NCBI RefSeq assembly: GCF_018780075.1
Contig: NZ_JADMKB010000011.1
Span: forward strand, 1-64,000
Direction: 5' to 3'
DNA length: 64,000 nucleotides
From: Hydrogenophaga sp.
GTDB lineage: Bacteria; Pseudomonadota; Gammaproteobacteria; Burkholderiales; Burkholderiaceae_C
Numbering within the stretch: position 1 is the stretch's first letter; each line of letters begins with the position of its first letter. A program made the position numbers and the translations under genes. Of the stretch, positions 33,792 to 42,518 are shown piece after piece. The notes below the pieces were generated by a model, which worked only from the letters and a program-made list of their open reading frames with translations, was not told where the DNA came from and searched no databases.

Positions 33792-34994
33792 TCAAACCCG
33801 TTCCAGCACCACCGCAATGCCCTGCCCCACCCCGATGCACATGGTGCACAGCGCGTAGCGGCCACCGCTGCGGTGCAGCTGGTTGATGGCGGTGGTGGCC
33901 AGGCGGGCGCCACTCGCACCCAGCGGATGGCCCAGAGCGATGGCGCCGCCATTCGGGTTGACACGCGCGTCGTCGTCGGCCAGGCCCAGGTCGCGCAGCA
34001 CGGCCAGGCCTTGTGCGGCAAAGGCTTCGTTGAGTTCGATCACGTCCATCTGCGCCAGCGAGAGCCCGGTGAGCGCCAACACCCTGCGGGTGGCGGGAGC
34101 CGGGCCCATGCCCATGATGCGCGGCGGCACACCAGCGGTGGCCATGCCCACCACCCGGGCGCGCGGCGTGAGGCCATGCCGCGCTGCGGCGGCTTCGCTG
34201 GCCAGCAGCAGCGCGGCGGCGCCGTCGTTCACGCCCGAGGCGTTGCCGGCTGTCACGCTGCCGTCGGGACGCACCACCCCCTTCAGTTTCCCGAGCGCTT
34301 CCAGCGTGGTGGCGCGCGGGTGCTCGTCGCGGTTCACCACCAGGGCATCACCCTTTTTCTGCGGCACATGCACCGGCACGATCTCGGCGTCGAACACACC
34401 CGCCTCTTGCGCCGCCAGGGCCTTCGTCTGCGAGGCCACGGCCATGCGGTCCTGGTCGGCGCGGGAGATGTTGAACTCGGTCGCCACGTTCTCCGCCGTC
34501 TCGGGCATGCTGTCCACGCCGTACTGCGCCTTCATCAACTTGTTGACGAAGCGCCAGCCGATGGTGGTGTCTTCCACGCTGTTGGCGCGCGAAAACGCGC
34601 TGGTGGCTTTGGGCATCACGAAGGGCGCGCGGCTCATGCTCTCCACGCCGCCGGCGATCATCAGTTGTGCCTCGCCGCTCTTGATCGCGCGCGCCGCCGT
34701 GCCCAGTGCGTCCAGGCCCGAACCGCAGAGGCGGTTCACGGTGGAGCCTGGCAGCGAGACCGGCAAGCCCGCCAGCAACGCACTCATGCGCGCCACGTTG
34801 CGGTTGTCTTCACCGGCCTGGTTGGCGCAGCCGTAGATCACGTCGGTCACCGCGGCCCAGTCCAGTTGCGAGTGACGCTCCATCAAAGCCCGCAGAGGAA
34901 TGGCACCGAGGTCGTCGGCGCGCACGCTGGAGAGGGCGCCGCCGTAGCGGCCAAAGGGTGTGCGAACGGCGTCGCAGATGAAGGCGTGGGTCAT
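33792..34994 (-). CDS. Acetyl-CoA acyltransferase, PcaF/PaaJ-like thiolase
   Basis: Degradative thiolase of 400 residues. The N-terminus FICDAVRTPFGRYGGALSSVRADDLGAIPL is nearly diagnostic of the 3-oxoadipyl-CoA thiolase group. C90 in NRLCGSGLDA is the acyl-accepting cysteine, with GGVESMSRAPFV, NEAFAAQGLAV, GGAIALGHPLGASGAR and the second cysteine in CTMCIGVGQG. It would cleave 3-oxoadipyl-CoA or a similar 3-oxoacyl-CoA to a shorter acyl-CoA plus acetyl-CoA. Start 34994 is 11 bp after the MmgE/PrpD gene. It is probably the final step of this operon's pathway. Confidence 0.88.
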   Translation of the reverse strand: MTHAFICDAVRTPFGRYGGALSSVRADDLGAIPLRALMERHSQLDWAAVTDVIYGCANQAGEDNRNVARMSALLAGLPVSLPGSTVNRLCGSGLDALGTAARAIKSGEAQLMIAGGVESMSRAPFVMPKATSAFSRANSVEDTTIGWRFVNKLMKAQYGVDSMPETAENVATEFNISRADQDRMAVASQTKALAAQEAGVFDAEIVPVHVPQKKGDALVVNRDEHPRATTLEALGKLKGVVRPDGSVTAGNASGVNDGAAALLLASEAAAARHGLTPRARVVGMATAGVPPRIMGMGPAPATRRVLALTGLSLAQMDVIELNEAFAAQGLAVLRDLGLADDDARVNPNGGAIALGHPLGASGARLATTAINQLHRSGGRYALCTMCIGVGQGIAVVLERV

Positions 34995-35005
34995 GGGGTC
35001 TCTTT

Positions 35006-36331
35006 TCAAGGAAGTTGGGCGCTCTGGTGCAGTTGCCAGATGCGGCCGAGCAGCGCGTGGGCGGATGCTTCGCCGATCACCGGCGTGGCCAGCTCCATGA
35101 GCTTGCCCTCCAGATCGGCATCGGACAGCGGCAGTTCCGGGTCGCCCTTGCGGTCGGGCTGCAGCAGCGTCAGCTGGCGGCCGTCGCACAGCGTGATCGA
35201 CACCCGCGCACCGCGCCGGCCCGGGAAGGCGGCGTCCACCTCGGGATCCAACGCCTTGTCGATGCGCTGTATCAACGAACGCGTGGCCGGGTCGTTCAGC
35301 CGGTCCGGCTCGAACGCCGAGAGACGCACGCTGCCGTGCAACAGCGCGGTGGCCACCATGTAGTGCAGGCTGAAGCGGGCTTGGTCGGCGTTCTGCGGGT
35401 CCACGTGGGGGGCGATGTCCAGCGTGGGCTGGTAGACGCCCAGCGCCAGGTGTTCGATGTCCGCGTGGCGGAATCCGTGCTGGCGCTGCAGTTCCAGCGC
35501 GCCATCGATGGCCGCAAAGGTGTGGCCGCAACCGATGTGGTTCTTGAAGGTCAGGCGGGTGATGTGGAAGTCGGTGCCCAGCGTGGCCCCCACGGCGGAC
35601 CAGTCCGGCCCTTCGCTCATCGCCTGTCCAAGGCCCGATTCGCCTTCGAGCACATCGAGCGAGCTGCGCATGCCGCCCGCAGCGAGTTGTGCCGCTAGCA
35701 CACCGGCCTCGGCCGCACGCCCCGCGTGCAGCGGTTTGGCCATGGCCTCCAGACGAAAGGCCTGCTGCAGCCCGGCGGTGAAGGTCGCGGCAATGGCCAG
35801 CGCGTGGGCAAAGGCAGCCTCGTCCAGCTTCAGCAGGCTCGCCGCAGCGGCGGCCGCGCCAAAGCTGCCCATGGTGCCGGTGTTGTGCCAGTACCTGTAA
35901 TGGGGGCGTCCCATCACCACGCCGATGCGGGTGGAGACTTCGTAGCCCAGCACCACGGCGCGCAGGAACTCGGGACCGCTCGCGCCCGTGGACTGGGCCA
36001 CCGCCAGCGCGGCGGCGATGGTGGCCGCGCCGGGGTGGTACATCGCATCGCGAAAGCTGTCGTCCACCTCGGCAGCGTGTGCGGCCGTGCCCTGGATCAG
36101 GGCCGCCGCGCGCGTGGTGGCTGCTCGCCCCTGCACCAGCTGGGCCGCGCCCCGGTCCAAGTCGTCGGCCATGGTGCGGGTCAGCACCTGCACCGCAGGG
36201 GTGTCCAGGCCCGGGTAGATCGAGGCGTACCAGTCGATCACCGCGCGCTGGGCGTGGTGCGCCACCTCGGCGGGCAGCGGTGTCCGGGCAAAGCCCGTTG
36301 CGAAGCGCGCGAATGTTTCAACAGCGTGCAT
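35006..36331 (-). CDS. MmgE/PrpD family protein
   Basis: Protein of 441 residues in the family of 2-methylcitrate dehydratase (PrpD), cis-aconitate decarboxylase and iminodisuccinate epimerase. Recognisable are RAVIDWYASIYPGLDTPAV, GTAAHAAEVDDSFRDAMYHPGAATIAAALA (family catalytic pocket), GYEVSTRIGVVMG, HNTGTMGSFGAAAAAASLLKLD and a FKNHIGCGHTFAAIDG segment. Start 36331 lies two bases after the FadJ-type gene. In this context a dehydratase or isomerase acting on a branched or hydroxylated acid is likely; the family does not require CoA esters. The exact reaction is unassigned. Confidence 0.85.
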   Translation of the reverse strand: MHAVETFARFATGFARTPLPAEVAHHAQRAVIDWYASIYPGLDTPAVQVLTRTMADDLDRGAAQLVQGRAATTRAAALIQGTAAHAAEVDDSFRDAMYHPGAATIAAALAVAQSTGASGPEFLRAVVLGYEVSTRIGVVMGRPHYRYWHNTGTMGSFGAAAAAASLLKLDEAAFAHALAIAATFTAGLQQAFRLEAMAKPLHAGRAAEAGVLAAQLAAGGMRSSLDVLEGESGLGQAMSEGPDWSAVGATLGTDFHITRLTFKNHIGCGHTFAAIDGALELQRQHGFRHADIEHLALGVYQPTLDIAPHVDPQNADQARFSLHYMVATALLHGSVRLSAFEPDRLNDPATRSLIQRIDKALDPEVDAAFPGRRGARVSITLCDGRQLTLLQPDRKGDPELPLSDADLEGKLMELATPVIGEASAHALLGRIWQLHQSAQLP

Positions 36332-36333
36332 GT

Positions 36334-38388
36334 TCAGTTCTCCGTGGTGAGCAGGTGACGCATGTCGCCGGCCACAAAGCCCGGCCCGCTGAGGCCGGCC
36401 AGCCAAAGCATGTCGTCCTGCAGGGCAGCAGCGCCGCGTTCGCGGGCCCAGAACACCGGGCCACCTTCCCAGCGCGGGAAACCGTAGCCGTTGACGAGCA
36501 CCACATCCACATCGGTGGCGCGCTCGGCCACCCCTTCGGCCAGAAGTTGCGCCGCCTCGTTGACGATGGCCAGCAGCGCCCGGCGCACGATCTCGTCATC
36601 GCTGAGATCGCGGGCGAGAACGCCCTTGTCGGTCCGACATTGTTCGATCAGCCGATGCACGGCTTCGTCCACCTGCGGGCCCTTGCTGCCTTCGGGGTAG
36701 CGGTAATACCCCGCACCGGTCTTGCGACCCAGGCGCCCGGCCTCGCACAGGCGGTCGGGAATGTGCACGTAGCGCGCCTTCGGGTCGCGGTTGGCGACCT
36801 GTGCCTGCCGCATGCGCCAGGCGATGTCCAGGCCCGACAGGTCGGCCACCGCGAACGGCCCCATGGCAAAGCCAAACGCCTGCAGCGCAGCGTCGACCTG
36901 TTCGGGCCAGGCGCCCTCTTCGATCATGAATTCGCACTGCCTGCGGTAGGCCGCGTAGAGCCGGTTGCCGATGAAGCCGAAGGCGTTGCCGGTCAGCACC
37001 GGCAGCTTCTTCAGCCGTTTGCCCAGGGCCAGGCCGGTGGCCAGCGCATCGGGCGCAGAGGCCTGGCCGCGCACCACTTCCATCAGCTTCATGACGTTCG
37101 CGGGGCTGAAGAAGTGCAGGCCGATCACGTCGTGCGGCCTTGAGGTGGCCGCCGCGATCGCATCCAGATCCAGGTACGAGGTGTTGGAAGCCAACACCGC
37201 GCCCGGTCGCGCCACGGCGTCGATGCGCTGGAACACCTGCTGCTTCACACCCAGCTCTTCAAATACCGCCTCGATGACCAGGTCGGCGCGGGCCAGTTCG
37301 GTCCAGTCCAGGCTGGTCTGCAGCCGCGCTTCCACCGCTGCGGCCCCACTGGCGCTGAGCTTGCCGCCCTGCACCCGCGAGGCGTAATGCCCGTGAATGC
37401 GTTGTGCGCCACGTTCCAACGCGGCAGCATCCTGCTCCAGCAGCAGCACGCGGTAACCCGCGTCCAGCACCGCGATGGCGATGCCGGAACCCATGGTGCC
37501 CGCGCCGATCACGGCCACGAGCTCCACGGCGCGTGGAACGGCGCCGTCCAGTGAAGGGTGCTTGCCGCTGTCGCGTTCGGCAAAGAACTGGTGCCGCAAC
37601 GCAAAGGCCTCGCGCGAGACACGCAATTGCTGGAACACGGCGCGCTCGTTGGCCAGGCCGTCGTCGATGCCCACGGCGGCAGTGGCCGCAATCGCGTCGA
37701 TGGCCGCCTGCACCGCGGGCCGGCGCTTGCCGGCCTTGAGGGCGGCGGTCGCGGCCTCGGCCACGTCCGCACTCGGAGCGGTCGGGACGGCCCGGTCCCG
37801 CAGGCGCTGCTTTCGACCGATGAGTGCTCTCGCGCAGGCCACCGCCGCAGAGCGCAGGCCACCGGTGGTGATCTGGTCCACCAGACCGGTCTCCAGCGCC
37901 GCCGCAGCGGGCACCCGTTCGCCCGAGCAGATCATGCGGATCGCACGCGGAATGCCGACGATTCGCGGCAGCCGCTGCGTGCCACCGGCGCCGGGGATGA
38001 TGCCCAGCGTCACCTCGGGCAACCCGACCACCGTGCCCGGTGCGGCCACGCGCGCATCACAACCCAGTGCCAGCTCGAAGCCCCCACCCAGCGCAGCGCC
38101 ATGCAGCGCGGCGACCACCGGTTTGCCGCAGGTCTCAATGGCGGCAATCACCGAGGGCAGTTGCGGTTCGGTCAGCGGCTGACCGAACTCGCGCAGGTCC
38201 GAGCCGGCAATGAAGGTGCTGCCGGCGCCGATGAGCACCGCACCTTCCAGCGAGTCGTCGGTGCGCAGTGTTTCGATCGCCGCCATCAGGCCCTGCCGCA
38301 CGGCGGCGGAACCGGCGTTGATCGGCGGGTTCTCGATCACGATGACGGCGACCGCGCCATCCCGTTCCAGGTGCACACGTGGCGTCAT
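36334..38388 (-). CDS. Enoyl-CoA hydratase / 3-hydroxyacyl-CoA dehydrogenase fusion (FadJ-type)
   Basis: Bifunctional beta-oxidation enzyme of 684 residues. The crotonase domain (about 1-190) has the oxyanion-hole segment HGAALGGGFELALGCD and GLPEVTLGIIPGAGGTQRLPR. The dehydrogenase NAD-binding motif VAVIGAGTMGSGIA is near residue 290, SNTSYLDLDAIA and GLHFFSPANVMKLMEVV follow, and two C-terminal helical domains end near YGFPRWEGGPVFWA. It would hydrate an enoyl-CoA and oxidise the 3-hydroxyacyl-CoA. The length matches peroxisomal-type multifunctional enzymes without a fused thiolase. It is ten bases after the acyl-CoA synthetase gene. Confidence 0.92.
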   Translation of the reverse strand: MTPRVHLERDGAVAVIVIENPPINAGSAAVRQGLMAAIETLRTDDSLEGAVLIGAGSTFIAGSDLREFGQPLTEPQLPSVIAAIETCGKPVVAALHGAALGGGFELALGCDARVAAPGTVVGLPEVTLGIIPGAGGTQRLPRIVGIPRAIRMICSGERVPAAAALETGLVDQITTGGLRSAAVACARALIGRKQRLRDRAVPTAPSADVAEAATAALKAGKRRPAVQAAIDAIAATAAVGIDDGLANERAVFQQLRVSREAFALRHQFFAERDSGKHPSLDGAVPRAVELVAVIGAGTMGSGIAIAVLDAGYRVLLLEQDAAALERGAQRIHGHYASRVQGGKLSASGAAAVEARLQTSLDWTELARADLVIEAVFEELGVKQQVFQRIDAVARPGAVLASNTSYLDLDAIAAATSRPHDVIGLHFFSPANVMKLMEVVRGQASAPDALATGLALGKRLKKLPVLTGNAFGFIGNRLYAAYRRQCEFMIEEGAWPEQVDAALQAFGFAMGPFAVADLSGLDIAWRMRQAQVANRDPKARYVHIPDRLCEAGRLGRKTGAGYYRYPEGSKGPQVDEAVHRLIEQCRTDKGVLARDLSDDEIVRRALLAIVNEAAQLLAEGVAERATDVDVVLVNGYGFPRWEGGPVFWARERGAAALQDDMLWLAGLSGPGFVAGDMRHLLTTEN

Positions 38389-38398
38389 GAAATGGTCC

Positions 38399-40528
38399 TC
38401 AGGCCAGCACGACGACGCCGTCGGCCGCGCTCACGCCCTGGCCTTGGGTGCGCACGAACACCGGGTTGATCTCGGCCTCGACCAGACGGTCACCGAGCTG
38501 CGCCGCCATGCGGGAAAACGCCACGATGGCGTCCACCAGCGCGTCCACGTCCGCCTTGGGCCGGCCCCGGAAGCCGTCGAGCAGCGGCCAGGTCTTCAGG
38601 TCTTTCGCCATCGAGAGTGCATCGGCGCGGCTCAGGCCGTGGATGCCGGCAGCATCCTGCGGCAACAGGCGCATGGTGGTGTCCTTGAACAACTCGGCCG
38701 TGATGCCGCCCATGCCCAGCAGCACCGCCGTTCCCAGCGCATCGTGGTGCATGCCCAGGATCAGCTCGGTGCCGCCGCCCACCATCTCCTGCACGAGGAA
38801 GCGGTCGGGACGCACACCGGCCTTGGCGTGCACGTCGGCGGTCATGGCCGTCAGGCGCTCTCCCACGGTTTCAGGTGTGAGGCCGACGGCCACGCCCCCC
38901 ACATCGCTCTTGTGCGTGATCTGCGAGGACAGGATCTTCAGCACCACACGGCCACCCAGCTCGCGCGCGGCGGCCTCGGCCTCGGCCGGGGTGGTGACGA
39001 TGCGCTCTGCCGCACAGGGCACGCTGAAACGCGCAAACAGCTGCTTGGCCTGTGCCTCGTCGAGCGATCCTGAAGGCAGTTCACCCACGGCGACGGCGCT
39101 TCCTGCATCCGCTTCTTCGACCGGTGCGACGAAGCTGCTGACCTTGAACATGGCCGCCAGCGCCGCGGTGCAGCTCTCGGCCGCGGCAAAGGCGGGCACG
39201 CCGTGGCGCGTGAGCAAGGCGCCCACCTCGGGTGCGTGCGGGCTCACATAGGCCATCACCGGCTTGTCCGAATCGGGCAGGCAATCGCGGATGGCGTTGG
39301 CCATCAGCTCGGGCATGGCCAGGCTGGACGAGCCGACGATGATCACCAGCGCGTCGTAGCTCGGACTGGCCAGCAGGGCCCGGATCGCGCCGCGCAGCAG
39401 GTCGGGCCGCAATCCAGCCAGCGTCACGTCGATCGGGTTGCGGTCCAGCACGGCTTCGCTGCCGGTCTGCAGGGCGCGCAGCGCCTCGGCCGTGGCGGCG
39501 TCGGGCGCCGGTGTCTCGAAGCCGGCCACGCCCAGGTCGTCGGACACCAGCGTGCCGGCACCGCCGGTGCTGGTGAGAATGGCCACGCGTTGGCCGCGCA
39601 TGTGGCGCCCGGTGGCCAGCGCCACGGGAATGTCGAGCAGGTCGTTGAAGGTCTGCGCGCGGATCACGCCCACCTGTTTGAACAGTGCGTCGTACATGCG
39701 GTCGGCGCCGGCCATGGCGCCGGTGTGCGACACGGCGGCCTGGGCGCCCGCTTCCGAGCGGCCGATCTTGAAGGCCACCACCGGCTTGCCCTTGCGCGCG
39801 GCCTTGAGGCAGGCGGCCCGGAATTTGGCCGGGTCGCGCACGGTTTCGATGTAGAGCGCGATCACCTGCGTGGCAGGGTCGTCTGCCAGGTGGTCGATGA
39901 AATCGGCCAGCTCCAGGTCCACCTCGTTGCTGGTGGAGATCAGCTTGGAGAGACCAATGCCGCGCGCGGCGGCTCGCGAGAGCAGCGAGCCCAGAATGCC
40001 GCCGCTTTGCGACACCACGCCGATGCCACCGACCGGGAATTCATCCATCTCCAGCGCGCCGGTGGCCGAGAGCACGATGCTGTCCGTCAGGTTCACCAGC
40101 CCGATGGTGTTGGGGCCCAGGATGCGCATGGAGCCGGCCGCCTCCACCAGCTGCTGCTGGCGGCGCGCGCCATCTTCACCGGTCTCGGTGTAACCACTGG
40201 CCAGCACAATGGCGGCCGCGCAACCGCGCGCCGAAAGATCCTTCACCGCGAGATGGGCACGCTCGGCACCCAGCAGCACGATGGCCACATCGGGCGTTTC
40301 CGGGAGCGATGCAATGTCGGCGTAACAGGGCAGGTCGCCAATGCGGTCGGCCTTGGGGTTCACCGGCAGGATGCGGCCGGCAAAGCCGTGCTTTTGCAGG
40401 TAAGCGACCGGGCGGCCAGCGGTTTTACCGGGGTCGGCCGAGGCACCGATGATGGCCACGCTGCGCGGCTGCAGCAGGCGGGAGATCGCGTTCATGGGGG
40501 TGGAGGTGGTGGCGTCCATGGTCTTCAT
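38399..40528 (-). CDS. NDP-forming acyl-CoA synthetase (acetate-CoA ligase family)
   Basis: Single-chain NDP-forming acyl-CoA synthetase of 709 residues, in the succinyl-CoA-synthetase-like superfamily. The CoA-binding domain starts PRSVAIIGASADPGKTAG. H268 in AAVSHTGAMAG is the likely phosphohistidine, and the C-terminal ATP-grasp half begins around AKQLFARFSVPCAAE with VVLKILSSQITHKSDVGGV. It would activate the imported acid to its CoA thioester. It overlaps the hydratase gene by four bases. Substrate specificity cannot be predicted. Related proteins act on feruloyl, pimeloyl and other acids. Confidence 0.88.
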   Translation of the reverse strand: MKTMDATTSTPMNAISRLLQPRSVAIIGASADPGKTAGRPVAYLQKHGFAGRILPVNPKADRIGDLPCYADIASLPETPDVAIVLLGAERAHLAVKDLSARGCAAAIVLASGYTETGEDGARRQQQLVEAAGSMRILGPNTIGLVNLTDSIVLSATGALEMDEFPVGGIGVVSQSGGILGSLLSRAAARGIGLSKLISTSNEVDLELADFIDHLADDPATQVIALYIETVRDPAKFRAACLKAARKGKPVVAFKIGRSEAGAQAAVSHTGAMAGADRMYDALFKQVGVIRAQTFNDLLDIPVALATGRHMRGQRVAILTSTGGAGTLVSDDLGVAGFETPAPDAATAEALRALQTGSEAVLDRNPIDVTLAGLRPDLLRGAIRALLASPSYDALVIIVGSSSLAMPELMANAIRDCLPDSDKPVMAYVSPHAPEVGALLTRHGVPAFAAAESCTAALAAMFKVSSFVAPVEEADAGSAVAVGELPSGSLDEAQAKQLFARFSVPCAAERIVTTPAEAEAAARELGGRVVLKILSSQITHKSDVGGVAVGLTPETVGERLTAMTADVHAKAGVRPDRFLVQEMVGGGTELILGMHHDALGTAVLLGMGGITAELFKDTTMRLLPQDAAGIHGLSRADALSMAKDLKTWPLLDGFRGRPKADVDALVDAIVAFSRMAAQLGDRLVEAEINPVFVRTQGQGVSAADGVVVLA

Positions 40529-41316
40529 TCCTTGCTGGCGGCCTTGGCCAGAAACGCTTCCACCGAGGCGCGGTGTTCACTGCTCGTGTAGCAGATGCCC
40601 TGTGCCTGGCTGCCCTGCGCGAACACATCGTGCGAGCTCAGCTCGAAGCTCTGGTTGAGGATGGTCTTGGTCAGCGCCAGCGCCGTGCTGGAGGCCTGGC
40701 TCAGCTCCGCGGCCCAGGCCTGGGCATCGACCAACAATGTGTCTGCGCTGGTCTTGCGGTCCACGATGCCCAGCGCCACCGCTTCGTCCACCTTGACCTG
40801 GCGGCCGGTGAAGATCAATTCCTTGGCCTTGGCCAGGCCCACGCGGCGCGGCAGGAAGTACATGCCGCCGCCGTCCGGGATGATGCCGCGCAGCACATAC
40901 GACCAGGCGAAGCTCGCCCACTCGCTGGCGATGATGAAGTCGCAGGCCAGCGCCGTGTCGGCCCCCAGACCCGAGGCCGCGCCGTTCACGGCGGCGATCA
41001 CCGGCTTGGGGCAGGTGTGCAGCAGCGACTGCGTGTGGTGCACGCGCTGCTGGCGGTGCCAGCCGTTGAAGCCCACCTCACCCGCAGGCGCGTTCATGCG
41101 CTTCTGCATGCCGCTGATGTCGCCCCCTGCGCAAAAGCCCTTGCCAGCGCCGGTGAGCACCAGGGCGCGGATCGCCTTGTCGGCAGTCATCGACTCCAGG
41201 GCGTGAATGAACTCCGAGCGCATGCCGTCGCTCATGGCGTTGCGTTTGTCGGGGCGGTTCAGGGTGAGGGTGGCGATGCCGCTGGTCACCGTCAGTTCAA
41301 TGAGGTTGTATTCCAT
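40525..41316 (-). CDS. Enoyl-CoA hydratase/isomerase, PaaG-like
   Basis: Crotonase-family protein of 263 residues. Features are NRPDKRNAMSDGMRSEF, the oxyanion-hole FCAGGDISGM near 61-70 and AAVNGAASGLGADTALACD near 108-126. At the catalytic position it has GIIPDGGGMYFLPR, with aspartate as in PaaG-type hydratase/isomerases instead of the second glutamate of classical hydratases. It may therefore isomerise a double bond or open a ring. It lies 31 bp downstream of the Bug receptor and is coupled to the synthetase gene. Confidence 0.86.
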   Translation of the reverse strand: MEYNLIELTVTSGIATLTLNRPDKRNAMSDGMRSEFIHALESMTADKAIRALVLTGAGKGFCAGGDISGMQKRMNAPAGEVGFNGWHRQQRVHHTQSLLHTCPKPVIAAVNGAASGLGADTALACDFIIASEWASFAWSYVLRGIIPDGGGMYFLPRRVGLAKAKELIFTGRQVKVDEAVALGIVDRKTSADTLLVDAQAWAAELSQASSTALALTKTILNQSFELSSHDVFAQGSQAQGICYTSSEHRASVEAFLAKAASKE

Positions 41317-41347
41317 GGTGTTGCTGGGTCGCTGGGTTGTCGTTCGC

Positions 41348-42325
41348 TCAGTCGGCCTTGATGTTGTTTTCTTTGACGAGCTTCTTCCAGCGTGCTTCTT
41401 CGGCCTTCACATAGCGATCGAACTCGGCGGGATCAGAAGCGGTGACCACCAGGCCTTCGTGCTCCACCTTCTTCACGAATTCGGGGCTTTGCGCGGCCTT
41501 CTTGACGGCGGCGTTGAGCTTCGCGATCACGGGGGCGGGTGTGCCGGTCGGCACGAAGAACCCGTACCAGCTTTCGACCGAGTAGCCGGGCACCGTTGAG
41601 GCGACCGTGGGAATCCCCTTGAATGCGGGCGATGGCTCGGGTGTCGTCACCGCAATGGCCCGCAGCTTGCCTTGGTCGACCATGCTGGACACCGCTGCAG
41701 CCGTGCCAAAGAACAGGTCCACCTGGCCACCCAGAAGGTCGGTCATGGCCGGGCCTGCGCCGCGGTAGGGAACGTGAAGCAGCTCGACCTTGGTCAGGTT
41801 GGTGAACATCTCACCCGCCAGGTGAGCCGAGGTGCCGTTGCCCTGCGATGCGTAGGTCAGTTTCTTGCCGGCCTTCACTGCGTCCAGGATGTCTTTCACG
41901 GTTTTGTACGGGCTCTCGGTACGGACCACCAGCACGTTCGGGCCCTTCCCGATCAGGCTCACGGGGGCGAACGCGGTCTCGTTGTTGTAGGGCAGCTTCG
42001 TCAGCAGGCTCGGGTTCACCGCGTGCGCCAGCGTGGCGATCACCAGCGTGTAGCCGTCGGGAGGGCTCTTGGCGACCAGGTCGGTGCCGATCACGGTGCC
42101 GGCGCCAGGCTTGTTCTCGACGATCACCGTCTGGCCCAGCTCTTTGGACATGCCCTGGCCCAGGGTGCGTGCGATCAGGTCGGTTCCGCCGGCAGCAGCA
42201 AACGGCACGACGATGCGCACGGTCCTGTCGGGGTATTCGGCGTGGGCAGCGCCAGCCAACACCGCCAGGCTCAGACACAGGCCGCTGGCCAGGCCACGCA
42301 GCAGGGAAGTGGGGAACGATTTCAT
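41348..42325 (-). CDS. TctC/Bug-family periplasmic receptor, first gene of the beta-oxidation-like operon
   Basis: Receptor of 325 residues. The signal peptide has core SGLCLSLAVLAGAAHA, then EYPDRTVRIVVPFAAAGGTDLIARTL, NKPGAGTVIGTDLV and SQGNGTSAHLAGEMF. The start at 42325 (MKSFPTSLL) was chosen over an in-frame start at 42379 so that the signal is N-terminal. It supplies the presumed carboxylate substrate to the downstream CoA-dependent pathway. It closely resembles the receptor at 9.3-10.3 kb and has the same upstream operator, next to an iclR-family gene. Confidence 0.9.
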   Translation of the reverse strand: MKSFPTSLLRGLASGLCLSLAVLAGAAHAEYPDRTVRIVVPFAAAGGTDLIARTLGQGMSKELGQTVIVENKPGAGTVIGTDLVAKSPPDGYTLVIATLAHAVNPSLLTKLPYNNETAFAPVSLIGKGPNVLVVRTESPYKTVKDILDAVKAGKKLTYASQGNGTSAHLAGEMFTNLTKVELLHVPYRGAGPAMTDLLGGQVDLFFGTAAAVSSMVDQGKLRAIAVTTPEPSPAFKGIPTVASTVPGYSVESWYGFFVPTGTPAPVIAKLNAAVKKAAQSPEFVKKVEHEGLVVTASDPAEFDRYVKAEEARWKKLVKENNIKAD

Positions 42326-42436
42326 GGGATGTCTCCTTGATGGAAGGGCTCGGGTGCGACCCCTGGTGTAGCGCCGCATCGACCGATGGGCCGAGCCCTG
42401 AGCTTAGGACCACGCGGTGCTTTTGAAACCCACGCT

Positions 42437-42453
42437 ATTCCATTCAGTGGAAT
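42437..42453. promoter_or_regulatory. ATTCCA-N5-TGGAAT dyad between receptor operon and iclR gene
   Basis: ATTCCATTCAGTGGAAT is a perfect dyad in the 193-bp divergent interval, 112 bp from the receptor start and 66 bp from the iclR start. On the minus strand, 28 bases after TGGAAT, comes CCTAAG, a -10-like element placed exactly as at the 10.4-kb copy. Confidence 0.7.
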
Positions 42454-42518
42454 TTAGAATGGGCCTCTGAAGCGCTGGAACCGCAGCAGCACAGGGGTCA
42501 ACCCTCGAAAGGCACACC

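Noticed and set aside
32823-35363. 846-codon open frame on the plus strand
   Set aside because: It is antisense to the LysR, thiolase and MmgE/PrpD genes, with no recognisable domain.
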